A stretch of DNA of 64,000 nt from assembly GCF_020171845.1 (NCBI RefSeq), contig NZ_JAIVAM010000010.1, positions 1 through 64,000 of the forward strand. Reading direction: 5' to 3'. The notes under the pieces are model-generated. The model saw only the letters and a program-made list of their open reading frames with translations, was not told the origin of the DNA and did no database searches. The position numbers and the translations under genes are program-made. Positions 8,208 to 16,379 of this stretch are shown piece after piece. This stretch comes from Cytobacillus kochii. Its GTDB lineage: Bacteria > Bacillota > Bacilli > Bacillales > Cytobacillaceae. Position 1 is the first letter of the stretch. Every line of letters starts with the position of its first letter.

Positions 8208-8250
8208 AATAAAGAAGAGCTGCATTCACTGCACTCTTCTTTATTTATTT
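8208..8250 (+). terminator. Intrinsic terminator
   Basis: AATAAAGAAGAG (8208-8219) pairs with CTCTTCTTTATT (8234-8245), extended by an inner TGCA pair; T-rich tail. Confidence 0.8.
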
Positions 8251-8400
8251 GAGACTAGAATTAGTTTATTTATCTATCATTTTGTTTCGTTAAATTATCG
8301 AAATATATATAAATTATTTACAAGCTATTAATTACATCGACCAAAATAAATAGTAAAATATTCTTATGAATATTCAATTTATTTATTGAAAGGTTTGATC

Positions 8401-8751
8401 TTGTTGAGATATTATTTTGATTTTTTTTTGGCAATTTTACTAACTGCTTTATCTTATTTCATCGGCAGTACACTTCTTAGTAATGGATTACCAATATGGC
8501 AAGCTCTAATAATTGGCGCTACCGTTGTCTTATTAGGTGCTATTACAGAAGCATTAAAAGGTCCTATGTGGTTAATCATCTTAGTGCCTTTCCCAATTGG
8601 GATGCTATCGCTTTTTCTCTTCTTAAATGAACCTTGGCTAACGTGGCTACTTACTTATTCAATAACATTAGCTATATACTCAGTAATACACGTTATCATG
8701 AGCTTATTTTTTAATTTCCATTCTTTAATTCCTGCTTGGAAATTGTCCTAA
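8401..8751 (+). CDS. Four-helix membrane protein, unknown function
   Basis: 116 aa and almost wholly hydrophobic, with four predicted membrane segments (about 4-22, 28-48, 51-70, 74-98) and a conserved-looking EALKGP turn after helix 2. The TTG at 8401 is chosen because GAAAGG sits 7 nt before it; the frame also opens at TTG 8386. No family recognised. A terminator follows. Confidence 0.6.
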   Translation: MLRYYFDFFLAILLTALSYFIGSTLLSNGLPIWQALIIGATVVLLGAITEALKGPMWLIILVPFPIGMLSLFLFLNEPWLTWLLTYSITLAIYSVIHVIMSLFFNFHSLIPAWKLS

Positions 8752-8757
8752 TTGATT

Positions 8758-8785
8758 AGAGAATCTATAGTGGGTTCTCTTTTTT
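8758..8785 (+). terminator. Intrinsic terminator
   Basis: AGAGAA (8758-8763) pairs with TTCTCT (8775-8780), followed by TTTTTT. Confidence 0.7.
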
Positions 8786-8929
8786 CATTTGTGAAACATT
8801 TTGCTTACTGAGTTTACTTCCAATGTAATTCCTCCTTAATTAACGTTTTTTATTCTTTTGTATAAAAAAATGAACAAAATTTGCTTTTCATTCATCTAAC
8901 TATATATTCAAAATAAAGAGGTGGATCAA

Positions 8930-9016
8930 ATGGATGAAAGTCATATTCTCTCTGTAGTTGCAATTGCTTGTGCTCTGTTCGCTATTTACTACGATCGAAA
9001 TAAGAAGAAAAATTAA
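8930..9016 (+). CDS. Single-helix micro-protein, 28 aa
   Basis: ATG 8930 has AGAGGTGG 6 nt upstream. The product has an acidic N-terminus (MDESH), one hydrophobic helix (about residues 6-20) and a basic end (DRNKKKN), like many Bacillus membrane micro-proteins. Function unknown. Confidence 0.5.
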   Translation: MDESHILSVVAIACALFAIYYDRNKKKN

Positions 9017-9124
9017 GTAATATAATTTGCTAATCAATTTCAACCTAGCTCTTAGTGCTACTCTAAATTTTGCATATAATTTGCCTTTGAAGTTTAAACT
9101 GTTCTAATGAAAGGAGTGATATCA

Positions 9125-9568
9125 ATGGAAGATCAACAAATCATAAAAACCTTAAACAAGCTACTTCAAGGACAATATATGGGTATACATTCATATGAAA
9201 ACTTCATTAAAAAATTGGATGACTCCTCTCCATTACGCAGTATGTTCATTACAATACAAAAGGACTTGAAGTATCATGCAGAGTTATTATCTGAACGAAT
9301 TCAAGAATTACATGGAACTCCTGAGACTAGTGAAGGAGTAATTGGTAAGATAGAACTTTTTATTAGTGAAAATATTGATCGTCCTCATGATGAAAAAGAA
9401 ATCTTAAAACATGCTATAAAAGGAGAAAACCTTTATGGAATAAAAATGACCGAGAACTTGGTACGAGATAAACTAGATGATAAAAGTTTAAATCTTGTTC
9501 ATAGGATCTTAGATAAACAAAGGGAACATGTGGATACTCTAAAAAGTAAACTGCATTCTAACAATTAA
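9125..9568 (+). CDS. DUF2383 / PA2169-family four-helix protein
   Basis: 147 aa from ATG 9125, preceded by AAAGGAG. The all-helical sequence (ITIQKDLKYHAELLSERIQEL, GENLYGIKMTENL, LDKQREHVDTLKSKL) with paired E/H residues looks like the ferritin-like DUF2383 family. Its biological role is poorly known. The frame is also open to 9107 but the ribosome site favours 9125. The stop codon overlaps the start of a 69-bp repeat found again at 10218. Confidence 0.7.
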   Translation: MEDQQIIKTLNKLLQGQYMGIHSYENFIKKLDDSSPLRSMFITIQKDLKYHAELLSERIQELHGTPETSEGVIGKIELFISENIDRPHDEKEILKHAIKGENLYGIKMTENLVRDKLDDKSLNLVHRILDKQREHVDTLKSKLHSNN

Positions 9569-9634
9569 TTAATAAGAAAATCAATCGGCTTAGCTAGGAA
9601 ATTTCCTAGCTGCCGGTAGGAAACAAATTAATTC
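9566..9634 (+). repeat. 69-bp direct repeat, copy A, with long hairpin
   Basis: Matches 10218-10286 at 67 of 69 positions. It contains the perfect palindrome AGCTAGGAAATTTCCTAGCT with outer CGGC/GCCG pairs across a two-base bulge. In copy B the first part encodes the last residues INKKINRLS of a small membrane protein; copy A retains these codons right after the DUF2383 stop. Confidence 0.85.
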
Positions 9635-9691
9635 AAGAGTTGATTAAATGTTTGTCCTCGTATAAACTACTTCAAATTTATTGGAGTCATT

Positions 9692-10042
9692 CTAGAACGG
9701 AACCGAACTACTGGCTTTAACCAAATCGCCATGTTCATCAACTGCTATGAACGTAGAACAATAAAATGACCCCCATGATTCATGGAATTTAACAACTCCT
9801 TATCCGCCTAACGGCCGCTTTACAATATCCCCCTCATAAATCTCCTTGCCGTTTTTGTCTTTAAACCCTGTGTACTGACGTAAGATCACATCACCGTAAT
9901 TTCCATCTAAAGAAAAATGACACCAATCTCCTTGCTCACCATCAAAATTTCCTACAACCGAATTGTCATTAAAATTTATTGAAATCGGAGTAAAGTGTTC
10001 TCCTGTTGGCTTATAAATTGCATCAAACTTTATCTCACGCAC
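9692..10042 (-). pseudogene. YopX-family phage protein, frameshifted
   Basis: From GTG 10042 (GGAGG 7 nt upstream) the frame reads MREIKFDAIYKPTGEHF and reaches GDVILRQYTG / KDKNGKEIYEGDIV, the YopX-family signature, then stops at 9800. A different frame continues the family C-terminus (GVVKFHESWGSFYCSTF...AVDEHGDLVK) to TAG at 9692. One indel around 9803-9815 therefore splits the gene. YopX proteins are small phage proteins of unknown function. Confidence 0.8.
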
Positions 10043-10111
10043 GTTCATTCCTCCGTTTTTACATACTTTGCAATAAAATTGGCAACCTTAAATTTAGAAA
10101 GGATGTGTCTT

Positions 10112-10249
10112 ATGTTTCCTGCATACAAAAAGAAACTGGTTTCTCTTATGTGGATGGGTGTTGGGAGTGCTGTCCTTTCCAGTATCTTTAGTGCCATTCT
10201 CATTAGTCTTGTGGTTATAATTAATAAGAAAATCAATCGGCTTAGCTAG
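10112..10249 (+). CDS. Small membrane protein, 45 aa
   Basis: ATG 10112 follows GAAAGGATG. The protein has a basic N-terminus (MFPAYKKK), one long hydrophobic helix (about residues 11-36) and a basic tail INKKINRLS. The last codons lie in repeat copy B. It could be a holin-like or toxin-like peptide; no family assigned. Confidence 0.5.
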   Translation: MFPAYKKKLVSLMWMGVGSAVLSSIFSAILISLVVIINKKINRLS

Positions 10250-10286
10250 GAATTTTCCTAGCTGCCGGTAGGGAACAAATTAATTC
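10218..10286 (+). repeat. 69-bp direct repeat, copy B, with long hairpin
   Basis: Second copy, overlapping the 3' end and stop codon of the 45-aa membrane protein gene. Its hairpin AGCTAGGAATTTTCCTAGCT lies right after the stop, so it may act as that gene's terminator, although no T-run follows. Confidence 0.85.
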
Positions 10287-10292
10287 TTGTGA

Positions 10293-10553
10293 TTAATTAA
10301 CGAAAACAGTCTCATCTGTAACTTGATCATTGCTCGTAATTTCCACAACGGTTTTTTCTGATGGTCTCAATTTGAATTGATCAATCTCATAATCTTTGAT
10401 TATAGAAACGCTACTGACATAGCCAGATTTATAGGTTGAAAACTCACCATCCCACTCCCATTTACTATTAAGATTCGGGTATCTATCACTTTTGTCTTTC
10501 CCCAAAAAAATACCCTTGCCTCCATATAACCCCACATTGATTACTTCGCTCAT
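10293..10553 (-). CDS. Hypothetical phage-type protein
   Basis: 86 aa from ATG 10553, set by GGAGGAG 5-6 nt upstream. It starts MSEVINVGLYGGKGIFLGKD and has mixed beta-rich sequence with charged residues and no membrane segment. No family recognised. It belongs to a minus-strand run of phage-like genes (11136 to 9692) with tight spacing. Confidence 0.55.
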   Translation of the reverse strand: MSEVINVGLYGGKGIFLGKDKSDRYPNLNSKWEWDGEFSTYKSGYVSSVSIIKDYEIDQFKLRPSEKTVVEITSNDQVTDETVFVN

Positions 10554-10588
10554 TTTTTCTCCTCCATTTAACGAAACACAATACAAAA

Positions 10589-10768
10589 TCAGTAATCTCC
10601 CCTCACCTCATAAGCCCCGGCACTGGGGAAAATAACCCCATGCCGTTTGCTATATGGATTTTCATTTCTAATCTGCTGCTTCGATATGCCTTCCTCGTAG
10701 ATGACAACAACCTGTAGCTTTTCTCGATCAAGGCTAACCGCATTCGTTTCTACGATTCTTCTAGCCAT
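10589..10768 (-). CDS. Small phage-type protein, 59 aa
   Basis: ATG 10768 overlaps the stop of the upstream DUF1064 gene (TAATG) and has GGAGG 7 nt upstream. The product begins MARRIVETNAVSLDREKLQV and contains a QQIRNENPYS stretch. It has the size and coupling of an early phage gene; no family recognised. Confidence 0.55.
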   Translation of the reverse strand: MARRIVETNAVSLDREKLQVVVIYEEGISKQQIRNENPYSKRHGVIFPSAGAYEVRGDY

Positions 10769-11136
10769 TAACTTACCTCCACGAATCCCCTATCTCGGTC
10801 ATATTTTAATAGAATCCATATATGACGCTCGAACAGTTTTCTTTTTATTAAAAATTCTTTGGTGACTGTTCCTTTTATATCAATGATCTCTATTGTTCCA
10901 TCTAATTTTTCTACTTCAAAATCAGCAACATATTCAATCTTTCTGTAAGTCTTTCCGTTCTTTTTAAAACCCTCTTGAAGAAGGTATCTCTGTTGCATCT
11001 TAAACCCTTTAATCTGTTTAGTTTGCAGCAACCATTTTAATTGGCCGTAATACATTGCTTCTGCTTTGCTATCAAACTTATGTCCATCGACAACTTGTTT
11101 GTGGTTGCCGTACTTGTTGTATTTTCTTGCTCCCAT
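10768..11136 (-). CDS. DUF1064 phage protein (PDDEXK-like)
   Basis: About 122 aa: ARKYNKYGN, then VVDGHKFDSKAEAMYYGQL, YVADFEVEKLDGTIEIIDIKG and FLIKRKLFE, the DUF1064 layout in which E (SKAEA), D (ADFEV) and D-x-K (IDIKG) fit a PDDEXK nuclease core. The family is found in phage replication modules beside RusA or Dam genes. ATG 11136 matches the family start; TTG 11148 is also in frame. No ribosome site is visible, so the upstream part of the module seems lost. Confidence 0.75.
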   Translation of the reverse strand: MGARKYNKYGNHKQVVDGHKFDSKAEAMYYGQLKWLLQTKQIKGFKMQQRYLLQEGFKKNGKTYRKIEYVADFEVEKLDGTIEIIDIKGTVTKEFLIKRKLFERHIWILLKYDRDRGFVEVS

Positions 11137-11259
11137 AATATTATCCAATATTGGTTATACTATTTTTTTGAAAGGCACTTTCGTTATATAAGAACAACGT
11201 TTAAAGTAGAAACGTAAGAATAAATAAACAGAATAATAATCGTTGAGAGGATGGTTCAG

Positions 11260-11760
11260 ATGGCAAAAACATCAATAACAACCCTTAATATGAAACGCAA
11301 ATTTAATGTTCCAGCAGAAAAAGTATTTGACGCGTGGACTAAAGCAGACACGATTAAGAAATGGATGTTCACCATGGAACATACAAATAAAGTGGCAAGG
11401 AGTAATCCTCGTGTAGGTGGAACATGGGAAGTTGTGGATCATCGGGATGGGAAAGATTATCGAGCTATTGGAGAATACAAATTGGTTGAACCACCAGCGA
11501 AACTTATTTTCACATTCAAAATGCCTCAATTTAGTGATTTAGAAGACGACATTACAGTGGAAATCGAATCGCTTGAATCAGGCTGTGAAATGATTTTCAC
11601 ACAAGAAATTAACGTAATCCATGAAAAAGATTGGACTACTGAAGATATTCAAAAAGCACATGAAGATTGGAAAAAAGAGACCGAACAAGGTTGGCATTAT
11701 ATGTTCTTAGGTTTGAAAGAATTGGTAGAAACAGGAAAGATTACATATCCATCATTTTAA
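11260..11760 (+). CDS. AHSA1/SRPBCC-domain protein
   Basis: 166 aa with FNVPAEKVFDAWTKADTIKKWM, the early RVGGTW turn and a C-terminal helix GWHYMFLGLKELVE, the START-like AHSA1 fold. It binds hydrophobic ligands in related proteins; ligand unknown. ATG 11260 is 9 nt after GAGAGG; the in-frame ATG 11251 touches that site. Related in fold to the second half of the protein at 3015. Confidence 0.85.
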   Translation: MAKTSITTLNMKRKFNVPAEKVFDAWTKADTIKKWMFTMEHTNKVARSNPRVGGTWEVVDHRDGKDYRAIGEYKLVEPPAKLIFTFKMPQFSDLEDDITVEIESLESGCEMIFTQEINVIHEKDWTTEDIQKAHEDWKKETEQGWHYMFLGLKELVETGKITYPSF

Positions 11761-11835
11761 TAAAAATAAGGCTAACTTTAACAAGAAACATGTTTGAAGC
11801 AAAGTATAAAATAGTCAGATTCCATATCACAATTA

Positions 11836-11878
11836 GCAAAAAAGAGAAATTTAAAAGTTTCTCTTCTTTGCTTTTTTT
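11836..11878 (+). terminator. Intrinsic terminator
   Basis: AAGAGAAA (11842-11849) pairs with TTTCTCTT (11858-11865), extended by GCAAA/TTTGC, with a seven-T tail. Confidence 0.75.
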
Positions 11879-12089
11879 ATTTATTTCTGTGCAAGTTCAG
11901 AAGCAATTTTTTCGACTTCAATATAAGCATTTTCTAATATTGCCTAAGGTTTTACTTAAAGAAACGGAGAATTTAGGTGAAGAGGCTATTCATTTACTAT
12001 GGTGAAATATGTATTTAAGGTAACATATAAAAGGAGGCTAAATACTATAAGAAATGTTTGTAGAATAAAAGCAAGGGGGAAGAACTAAC
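11879..12089. other. Intergenic sequence with short coding remnants
   Basis: On the minus strand a 20-codon piece (11881-11943) ends ENAYIEVEKIASELAQK-stop. On the plus strand 11941-12005 reads KVLLKETENLGEEAIHLLW-stop. Both look like C-terminal ends of lost genes; neither has a start. Otherwise nothing seen. Confidence 0.3.
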
Positions 12090-12614
12090 TTGAAAATCAC
12101 AACAGAAAGACTACTAATCAGACCTTTTAAGCGTAATGATTTACAGGATGTATTTGCTATTTATAATAATGATGATACTTGTAAGTTCCTATTACATGAG
12201 AAGTGGACTGACGAAGATATGAACAAAAGGTTTGATAAAAAGCTAGCAAACTATGCACTCACTAAAGAATCCATGTTAAGTTTAGCAGTTATATACAAGA
12301 GTAAAGTAGTTGGTGATTTATCCGTATGGTATACAGGTATGAAAGACACTGTTGAGATTGGTTATAGTTTTTCAAATGAAGTATCTGGTAGAGGTTTGGC
12401 GACAGAAGCAGTAAGTAGTTTGGTCAATAAATTATTTGATGAATTGAAAGTGCATCGTATACAAGCTAATCTAGATGCACGAAATATAGCTTCACAAAAA
12501 TTATGTGAAAGAATTGGTATGAGAAAGGAAGCACATTTCATACAAGATTTTTGGAATAAAAATGAATGGACAGATAGTATTGTGTATGGCATGTTACCTT
12601 CCGATTTGAAGTAA
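12090..12614 (+). CDS. GNAT N-acetyltransferase, RimJ/RimL type
   Basis: 174 aa: TTERLLIRPFKRNDL start, acetyl-CoA binding segment SGRGLATEAVSSLV and the NIASQKLCERIGMRKEA C-terminal signature of acetyltransf_3. Substrate unknown. TTG start after AAGGGGG. It is a distant relative of the GNAT at 7673, not a recent copy. Confidence 0.85.
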   Translation: MKITTERLLIRPFKRNDLQDVFAIYNNDDTCKFLLHEKWTDEDMNKRFDKKLANYALTKESMLSLAVIYKSKVVGDLSVWYTGMKDTVEIGYSFSNEVSGRGLATEAVSSLVNKLFDELKVHRIQANLDARNIASQKLCERIGMRKEAHFIQDFWNKNEWTDSIVYGMLPSDLK

Positions 12615-12650
12615 TTAAATTTTTTATTTGTATTAATGATGACTTATGTT

Positions 12651-12680
12651 AAAAAGCCCTTCCAAATAGAAAGGCTTTTA
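12651..12680 (+). terminator. Intrinsic terminator
   Basis: AAAAGCC(C)TT pairs with AAAGGCTTTT around a short loop. Confidence 0.7.
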
Positions 12681-12869
12681 TAACTAAAGTACAAGTTCAT
12701 TTAGTGGTATAAGATTTTTGTTTTGTTTTTGGCTGAAGGTTTGATTTACCTATTTTGTAGTTATTAACAATTTTGTAAGAGCTTGCCTCAATGATGTAGC
12801 AGGACGTTTTAAAAAGAATTTCAAATCGGAATGTGTGGATTCTAATCTGTAATTTGGGGATCTTGTTTC

Positions 12870-13021
12870 TCAACACGAGCTCCCAAGCCTTGTTTCTTAT
12901 ATCAATTGCTTTTTGAGACTTGTCTTCACGTACACCAACAACTACTTCTTCTATTGATAATTTGGTAAATAAATACGCTACAACTTTAGAACGTAAATTT
13001 CCAGTTGCCCCAGTTATTAAC
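12870..13021 (-). pseudogene. NAD(P)-binding (NmrA/SDR) gene fragment
   Basis: The minus strand encodes LITGATGNLRSKVVAYLFTK then LSIEEVVVGVREDKSQKA, the N-terminal Rossmann strand and glycine motif (TGATGxLG) of NmrA-like NAD(P)H-binding proteins. It has no start codon in frame and ends without the rest of the fold. Upstream bases carry TGA. A truncated remnant. Confidence 0.6.
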
Positions 13022-13110
13022 CTTCACTATGGTGGTTATTTTTGATCCTAATACCTATATTATTTGTAATCTAGGACTTATGTAAGTAGGTACTTTTCAT
13101 AAAATGCATA

Positions 13111-13142
13111 AAGGAGGCACCTTCATTTGGGTGCTTTTTTAA
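13111..13142 (+). terminator. Weak terminator-like hairpin
   Basis: GCACC pairs with GGTGC around TTCATTTG, followed by TTTTTT. No intact gene precedes it on this strand. Confidence 0.45.
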
Positions 13143-13227
13143 ATAAACTTAATAATTCTTTATTAAAGCTCATACATGCACCCAATTCCTTCAAAATCAT
13201 AAGATGCTTTGAAGGAGTGATATCACC

Positions 13228-13452
13228 ATGCCATGGCAACATAAAATAAATTATTTAATTGGCCAGCCTATTGGTATTTCATTCACCAATGGTCAAGGGA
13301 CATCAGGGAAACTTTGTGGTACATCTCAAAGAAAATTATTAGTGATTGAATATTTATATCAATCCCAATTCGCATTAAAGCAATATGATTTTCATATGAT
13401 TCAAGATATAAGTGGGTTTCCATCCTGTCATAACCAACAACCATTATATTGA
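13228..13452 (+). CDS. Small hypothetical protein, 74 aa
   Basis: ATG 13228 follows AAGGAGTGATATCACC. Sequence is beta-rich (GQPIGISFTNGQGTSGKLCGT, KLLVIEYLYQSQFALKQY) with two cysteines, suggesting a small SH3/LSm-like barrel; spore-coat-associated small proteins look similar. No family assigned. A strong terminator follows. Confidence 0.6.
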   Translation: MPWQHKINYLIGQPIGISFTNGQGTSGKLCGTSQRKLLVIEYLYQSQFALKQYDFHMIQDISGFPSCHNQQPLY

Positions 13453-13454
13453 AG

Positions 13455-13486
13455 CACAGCCCACATCAGTGGGCTGTGTTTTTTTA
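13455..13486 (+). terminator. Strong intrinsic terminator
   Basis: CACAGCCCAC pairs with GTGGGCTGTG around an ATCA loop, then TTTTTTT. Confidence 0.9.
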
Positions 13487-13712
13487 AGAAACATTATACA
13501 TAATCTATCTGTAATTCATCCTGTATTCGCAGATACATTGATTCATTAAAATATACATCTACTTCGAAGCACTTGATTCTGATATTTTGAAATACAAAAG
13601 CATACCTGGTAAAGAGCATGAAATATGTAAATGACTTTATAATTTATGAATACTTAAGTCCATTTAACATCACTCTAAGTTAAGATAGTATACCTTAAAG
13701 GGGAGAGTTAAA

Positions 13713-14858
13713 ATTAAGAGGATCCTCATTACCATGTTTATGTTTCTTTTGTTAAGTGGATGTCAAAAGCCTGTAGAAATTCAATATCAAGCATACGCAA
13801 TTGGTTTTGGTGTTGACTTTATTGACGAAGAATATGTGGTATATGTTCAATTCTTAGATTTTTCAAATGTAGCTAAGACCGAGAGCAGCTCTATTAATCA
13901 AGATAAACCTGTATGGTTGGGTGTAGGAAAAGGCAATACAATAAATAAAGCATTAATTAATATTTATAAAACGATGCAAATAAAAATTAATTTTGATCAT
14001 ATCAATAGCTTTATTTTTTCAGAAAATATAATCAAGTATAAACTAAAGGAAACGACTGATTCACTATCTTCGAATTACAACATACGTGTCCATGGGTGGA
14101 TTTATGGTACAAGTGAAGATTTGGAGAAAATATTGACACTTAAAATGCCTTTTTATTATCCCTATACAAGTAGTATTATTAACCAACCTCTAGACACACA
14201 AACACAAGTTTCAGAAGTACCTGCTATTGATGCAACTAAATTTCTTATTGGTTTAGGTGAAGCGACAAAGACTATCTTACTACCACGAATTGAAATAACT
14301 GATAATAATGTGAGAAAAAATGAATTAAAATTTTTAGTACCCTATTTAAATGGAGGATATTTTATTAAAGGCGGGAACTACATAGGTTTTTTGAACTCAT
14401 CTCAGTTAAATGGGTATATCAAAGCTAATAAGCAGGCAGATGTAGAAAGAAGTTTAATTCAGGTCAATATGGAAAATAAAAACGATCCTGTTGAAGTCGA
14501 ACTTAGAGACCCTAAAACGAAATTAACGTTGGAGGAAGACAACTTTCATTCTAAATTCAAGTTAAACATAAAATCCACAATCATTTTAAGAGAGGGAGCC
14601 TCCGAAGTAAATCAAGATGCACTTAAACATAAAGTTGAAGAGAAAATCAGAGAAGAAGCGTTCTTATCTTTAAAATCTGGGCGAGAAAAAGGTATAGATG
14701 TATACCTTTTTGAAGATTACCTCTTTAGGCATCATAATAAAATTTGGAAGCAACACAAATTTCAAGACATGTTTAAGAATATTACTGCCGAAGATATAAA
14801 TGTAGAAATTAAATATTCTCATAGTCCAAACAAAGTATATAAATCAAGAAGCAAGTAA
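13713..14858 (+). CDS. Ger(x)C-family spore germination lipoprotein, ATT start
   Basis: 381 aa. Lipoprotein signal KRILITMFMFLLLSGC puts lipobox Cys at residue 17. The body follows the Ger(x)C family: YQAYAIGFGVDF..., GKGNTINKALINIYKTMQ, a HGWIYGTSEDLEKIL stretch, and a C-terminal domain with KVEEKIREEAF. Family members are the C subunit of nutrient germinant receptors in the spore inner membrane. The nearest ATG (13734) would cut off the basic n-region; ATT at 13713 has GGGGAG 7 nt upstream and restores it. No GerA or GerB subunit gene is adjacent, so it is an orphan. Confidence 0.85.
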   Translation: MKRILITMFMFLLLSGCQKPVEIQYQAYAIGFGVDFIDEEYVVYVQFLDFSNVAKTESSSINQDKPVWLGVGKGNTINKALINIYKTMQIKINFDHINSFIFSENIIKYKLKETTDSLSSNYNIRVHGWIYGTSEDLEKILTLKMPFYYPYTSSIINQPLDTQTQVSEVPAIDATKFLIGLGEATKTILLPRIEITDNNVRKNELKFLVPYLNGGYFIKGGNYIGFLNSSQLNGYIKANKQADVERSLIQVNMENKNDPVEVELRDPKTKLTLEEDNFHSKFKLNIKSTIILREGASEVNQDALKHKVEEKIREEAFLSLKSGREKGIDVYLFEDYLFRHHNKIWKQHKFQDMFKNITAEDINVEIKYSHSPNKVYKSRSK

Positions 14859-14985
14859 AAGTGAGTAATTGTTTGCTTAAAATGACTCTTACCTTTAGGA
14901 CTTCAATTAAAAGTAATATAAGGGCATAAAGTAAAATAAAGAGAGGCAAAGGCCCTTTAAAAGACAACTTTGTATTGTTTTTCAT
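14809..14985 (-). CDS. Small membrane protein, 58 aa
   Basis: ATG 14985 follows AAAGGAAACCG. The product has a polar start (MKNNTKLSFKGP), a hydrophobic segment LPLFILLYALILLLIEVL and a second one after a basic turn. It converges on Ger(x)C and overlaps its last ~50 nt, so the C-terminal end may be a run-on. No family recognised. A short alternative frame from ATG 15003 closes after 14 codons. Confidence 0.4.
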   Translation of the reverse strand: MKNNTKLSFKGPLPLFILLYALILLLIEVLKVRVILSKQLLTFTCFLIYILCLDYENI

Positions 14986-15015
14986 CGGTTTCCTTTGCCA
15001 TCTTCTCCTAGCCAA

Positions 15016-15355
15016 ATTTCAACTACCTCTCTATATCAAGCACCTAGAGCCCTTTTGTTACACAATGAGCCATTCATTCTTCACTTTCTTGCTTTCATTA
15101 TATAACCCCTTAAAGTTTTAATTGAGTTATTCCTATAATAGTGTCCGGTAGCAAAAAGCGATAGCCTCACTAAGGCAAAACAATTCATCTAGAACTGATA
15201 CATCTAATGATGGCCCTCCCTATAGAAATAAAACGGTACATGACCTTCAATGCCTGCTACAAGATTATTAAAAAGAATAACTATATAAGTTGGCAAACAC
15301 TTTAATACACTGTAAAATTTTACACATTAATAAAGTCTATTGAGAGGATGAGAAG
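15016..15355. other. Intergenic region, nothing recognised
   Basis: About 340 nt without a supported gene, hairpin or repeat. A possible -10 (TGTAAAAT, near 15311) may serve the yrvL-like gene. Confidence 0.4.
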
Positions 15356-15811
15356 ATGAAAGACAAACCATCATTAAAGAAAAGTAACTTCAAAAGTATC
15401 ATTGGGGCAACTATCGCGATAAGCATCATTGTTCTGTTGGTCTTATCATTCGTTCTTGCTCTTTACTTTTTTAGTACTCTAGGAACCTTTCATTTACTTA
15501 ACATCAAATTTGACTCCTTCCTATCCATCATTTCATTTATTTTGCTTTATTTTCTCATTGGAATCGTATCTGATATTTTTATAGGAGCACTCATTTTATT
15601 GATGAATCATTCGGGGAAATATACCCTGAGGCAACAGCAGGTTACATCTTTAGTGTTTTCTTTTTTGACAAACTGGGCGATTGTGTCTTTTTTGGATTAT
15701 GTTATGCATTCTATCCAAATCGGATTGGTCGCTACAATTATTTTAGCTTTGATTTTTTCTTTAATAGAGTATGCATGTGAAGGCTTAGAGAAGGATGGAG
15801 AAAAAGAATAG
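15356..15811 (+). CDS. YrvL-family regulatory membrane protein
   Basis: 151 aa with four hydrophobic segments (about 17-41, 53-78, 94-112, 118-138) and the YrvL-like FLIGIVSDIFIGALIL and TNWAIVSFLDYVMHSI segments. In B. subtilis YrvL acts on the SigO/RsoA acid/envelope-stress sigma system. No sigO-rsoA genes lie beside it here. GAGAGGATGAG precedes ATG 15356. Confidence 0.65.
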   Translation: MKDKPSLKKSNFKSIIGATIAISIIVLLVLSFVLALYFFSTLGTFHLLNIKFDSFLSIISFILLYFLIGIVSDIFIGALILLMNHSGKYTLRQQQVTSLVFSFLTNWAIVSFLDYVMHSIQIGLVATIILALIFSLIEYACEGLEKDGEKE

Positions 15812-16020
15812 ACGAACAATCATGAATACTCCCCTAACACCATTTTTTAGAATGGTTGTACCAGAAAAAGATGCTTGTACTATCTACTTAATATTTAAAT
15901 ATAATAGTTACAAAAAGGATGTCCAAAGCGTGTAAGTCTTGCTTCATTTACTTTTCCTTCCGATTCCGTTATGATTATGATGAAAATATGTAAAAGAATT
16001 GAAAGGAGGGGAGCAGTCTA

Positions 16021-16353
16021 ATGAGACATTTATTATTCAATCATACCATAATCTTTGGGATGATATTTGCTGGTCTTTTTGAACTTGATTATCAAACCAT
16101 TCATGACTTAACGTTAGCTGGTATTGTCTTAACAATCCTACTCCCCGCCTTAACGATATATTTCTTACAACGAAATACAGGCATGCTTTTTTATCGACTT
16201 CAAGAAGCAGACGCTGATTTAATTAACCACTACGCATCTGTTCTTTCTAATGTGCTTAATTGGGCATGTAAACAAAACCGTTTACTTACAGTCCGTCGCA
16301 AAGAAAGTCCAGACGATAGCGATGAAGCTTTTCTTTCTCTAATGACTAATTAA
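16021..16353 (+). CDS. Candidate MifM-like translation-arrest sensor upstream of yidC
   Basis: 110 aa with two N-terminal hydrophobic segments (about 8-22 and 30-50), an amphipathic middle, then basic VRRK (91-94) directly followed by acidic SPDDSDEAF (96-104). B. subtilis MifM, encoded just upstream of yidC2, has, as I recall it, a membrane segment and an arrest region reading NSPVNDEED; the order and charge match although overall identity is low. The last codons form one arm of a hairpin that hides the yidC ribosome site. Proposed job: sense low insertase activity by stalling and so unmask yidC translation. GGAGGGG precedes the ATG. Confidence 0.6.
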   Translation: MRHLLFNHTIIFGMIFAGLFELDYQTIHDLTLAGIVLTILLPALTIYFLQRNTGMLFYRLQEADADLINHYASVLSNVLNWACKQNRLLTVRRKESPDDSDEAFLSLMTN

Positions 16354-16371
16354 AACAATCATTAGAGGAGG
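16333..16371 (+). promoter_or_regulatory. SD-sequestering hairpin controlling yidC translation
   Basis: CTTTCTCTAATGA (16333-16345) pairs along all 13 positions (three G-U) with TCATTAGAGGAGG (16359-16371), around a 13-nt loop holding the upstream stop codon. The 3' arm contains the GAGGAGG ribosome site of yidC. A ribosome paused near codons 101-104 of the upstream ORF would cover the 5' arm and free the site. Confidence 0.7.
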
Positions 16372-16379
16372 AAATATTT

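Noticed and set aside
11667..12005. 112-codon plus ORF overlapping the AHSA1 gene end
   Set aside because: It overlaps AHSA1 out of frame, spans its terminator and has no start signal. Only its last ~20 codons look like an old C-terminal remnant.
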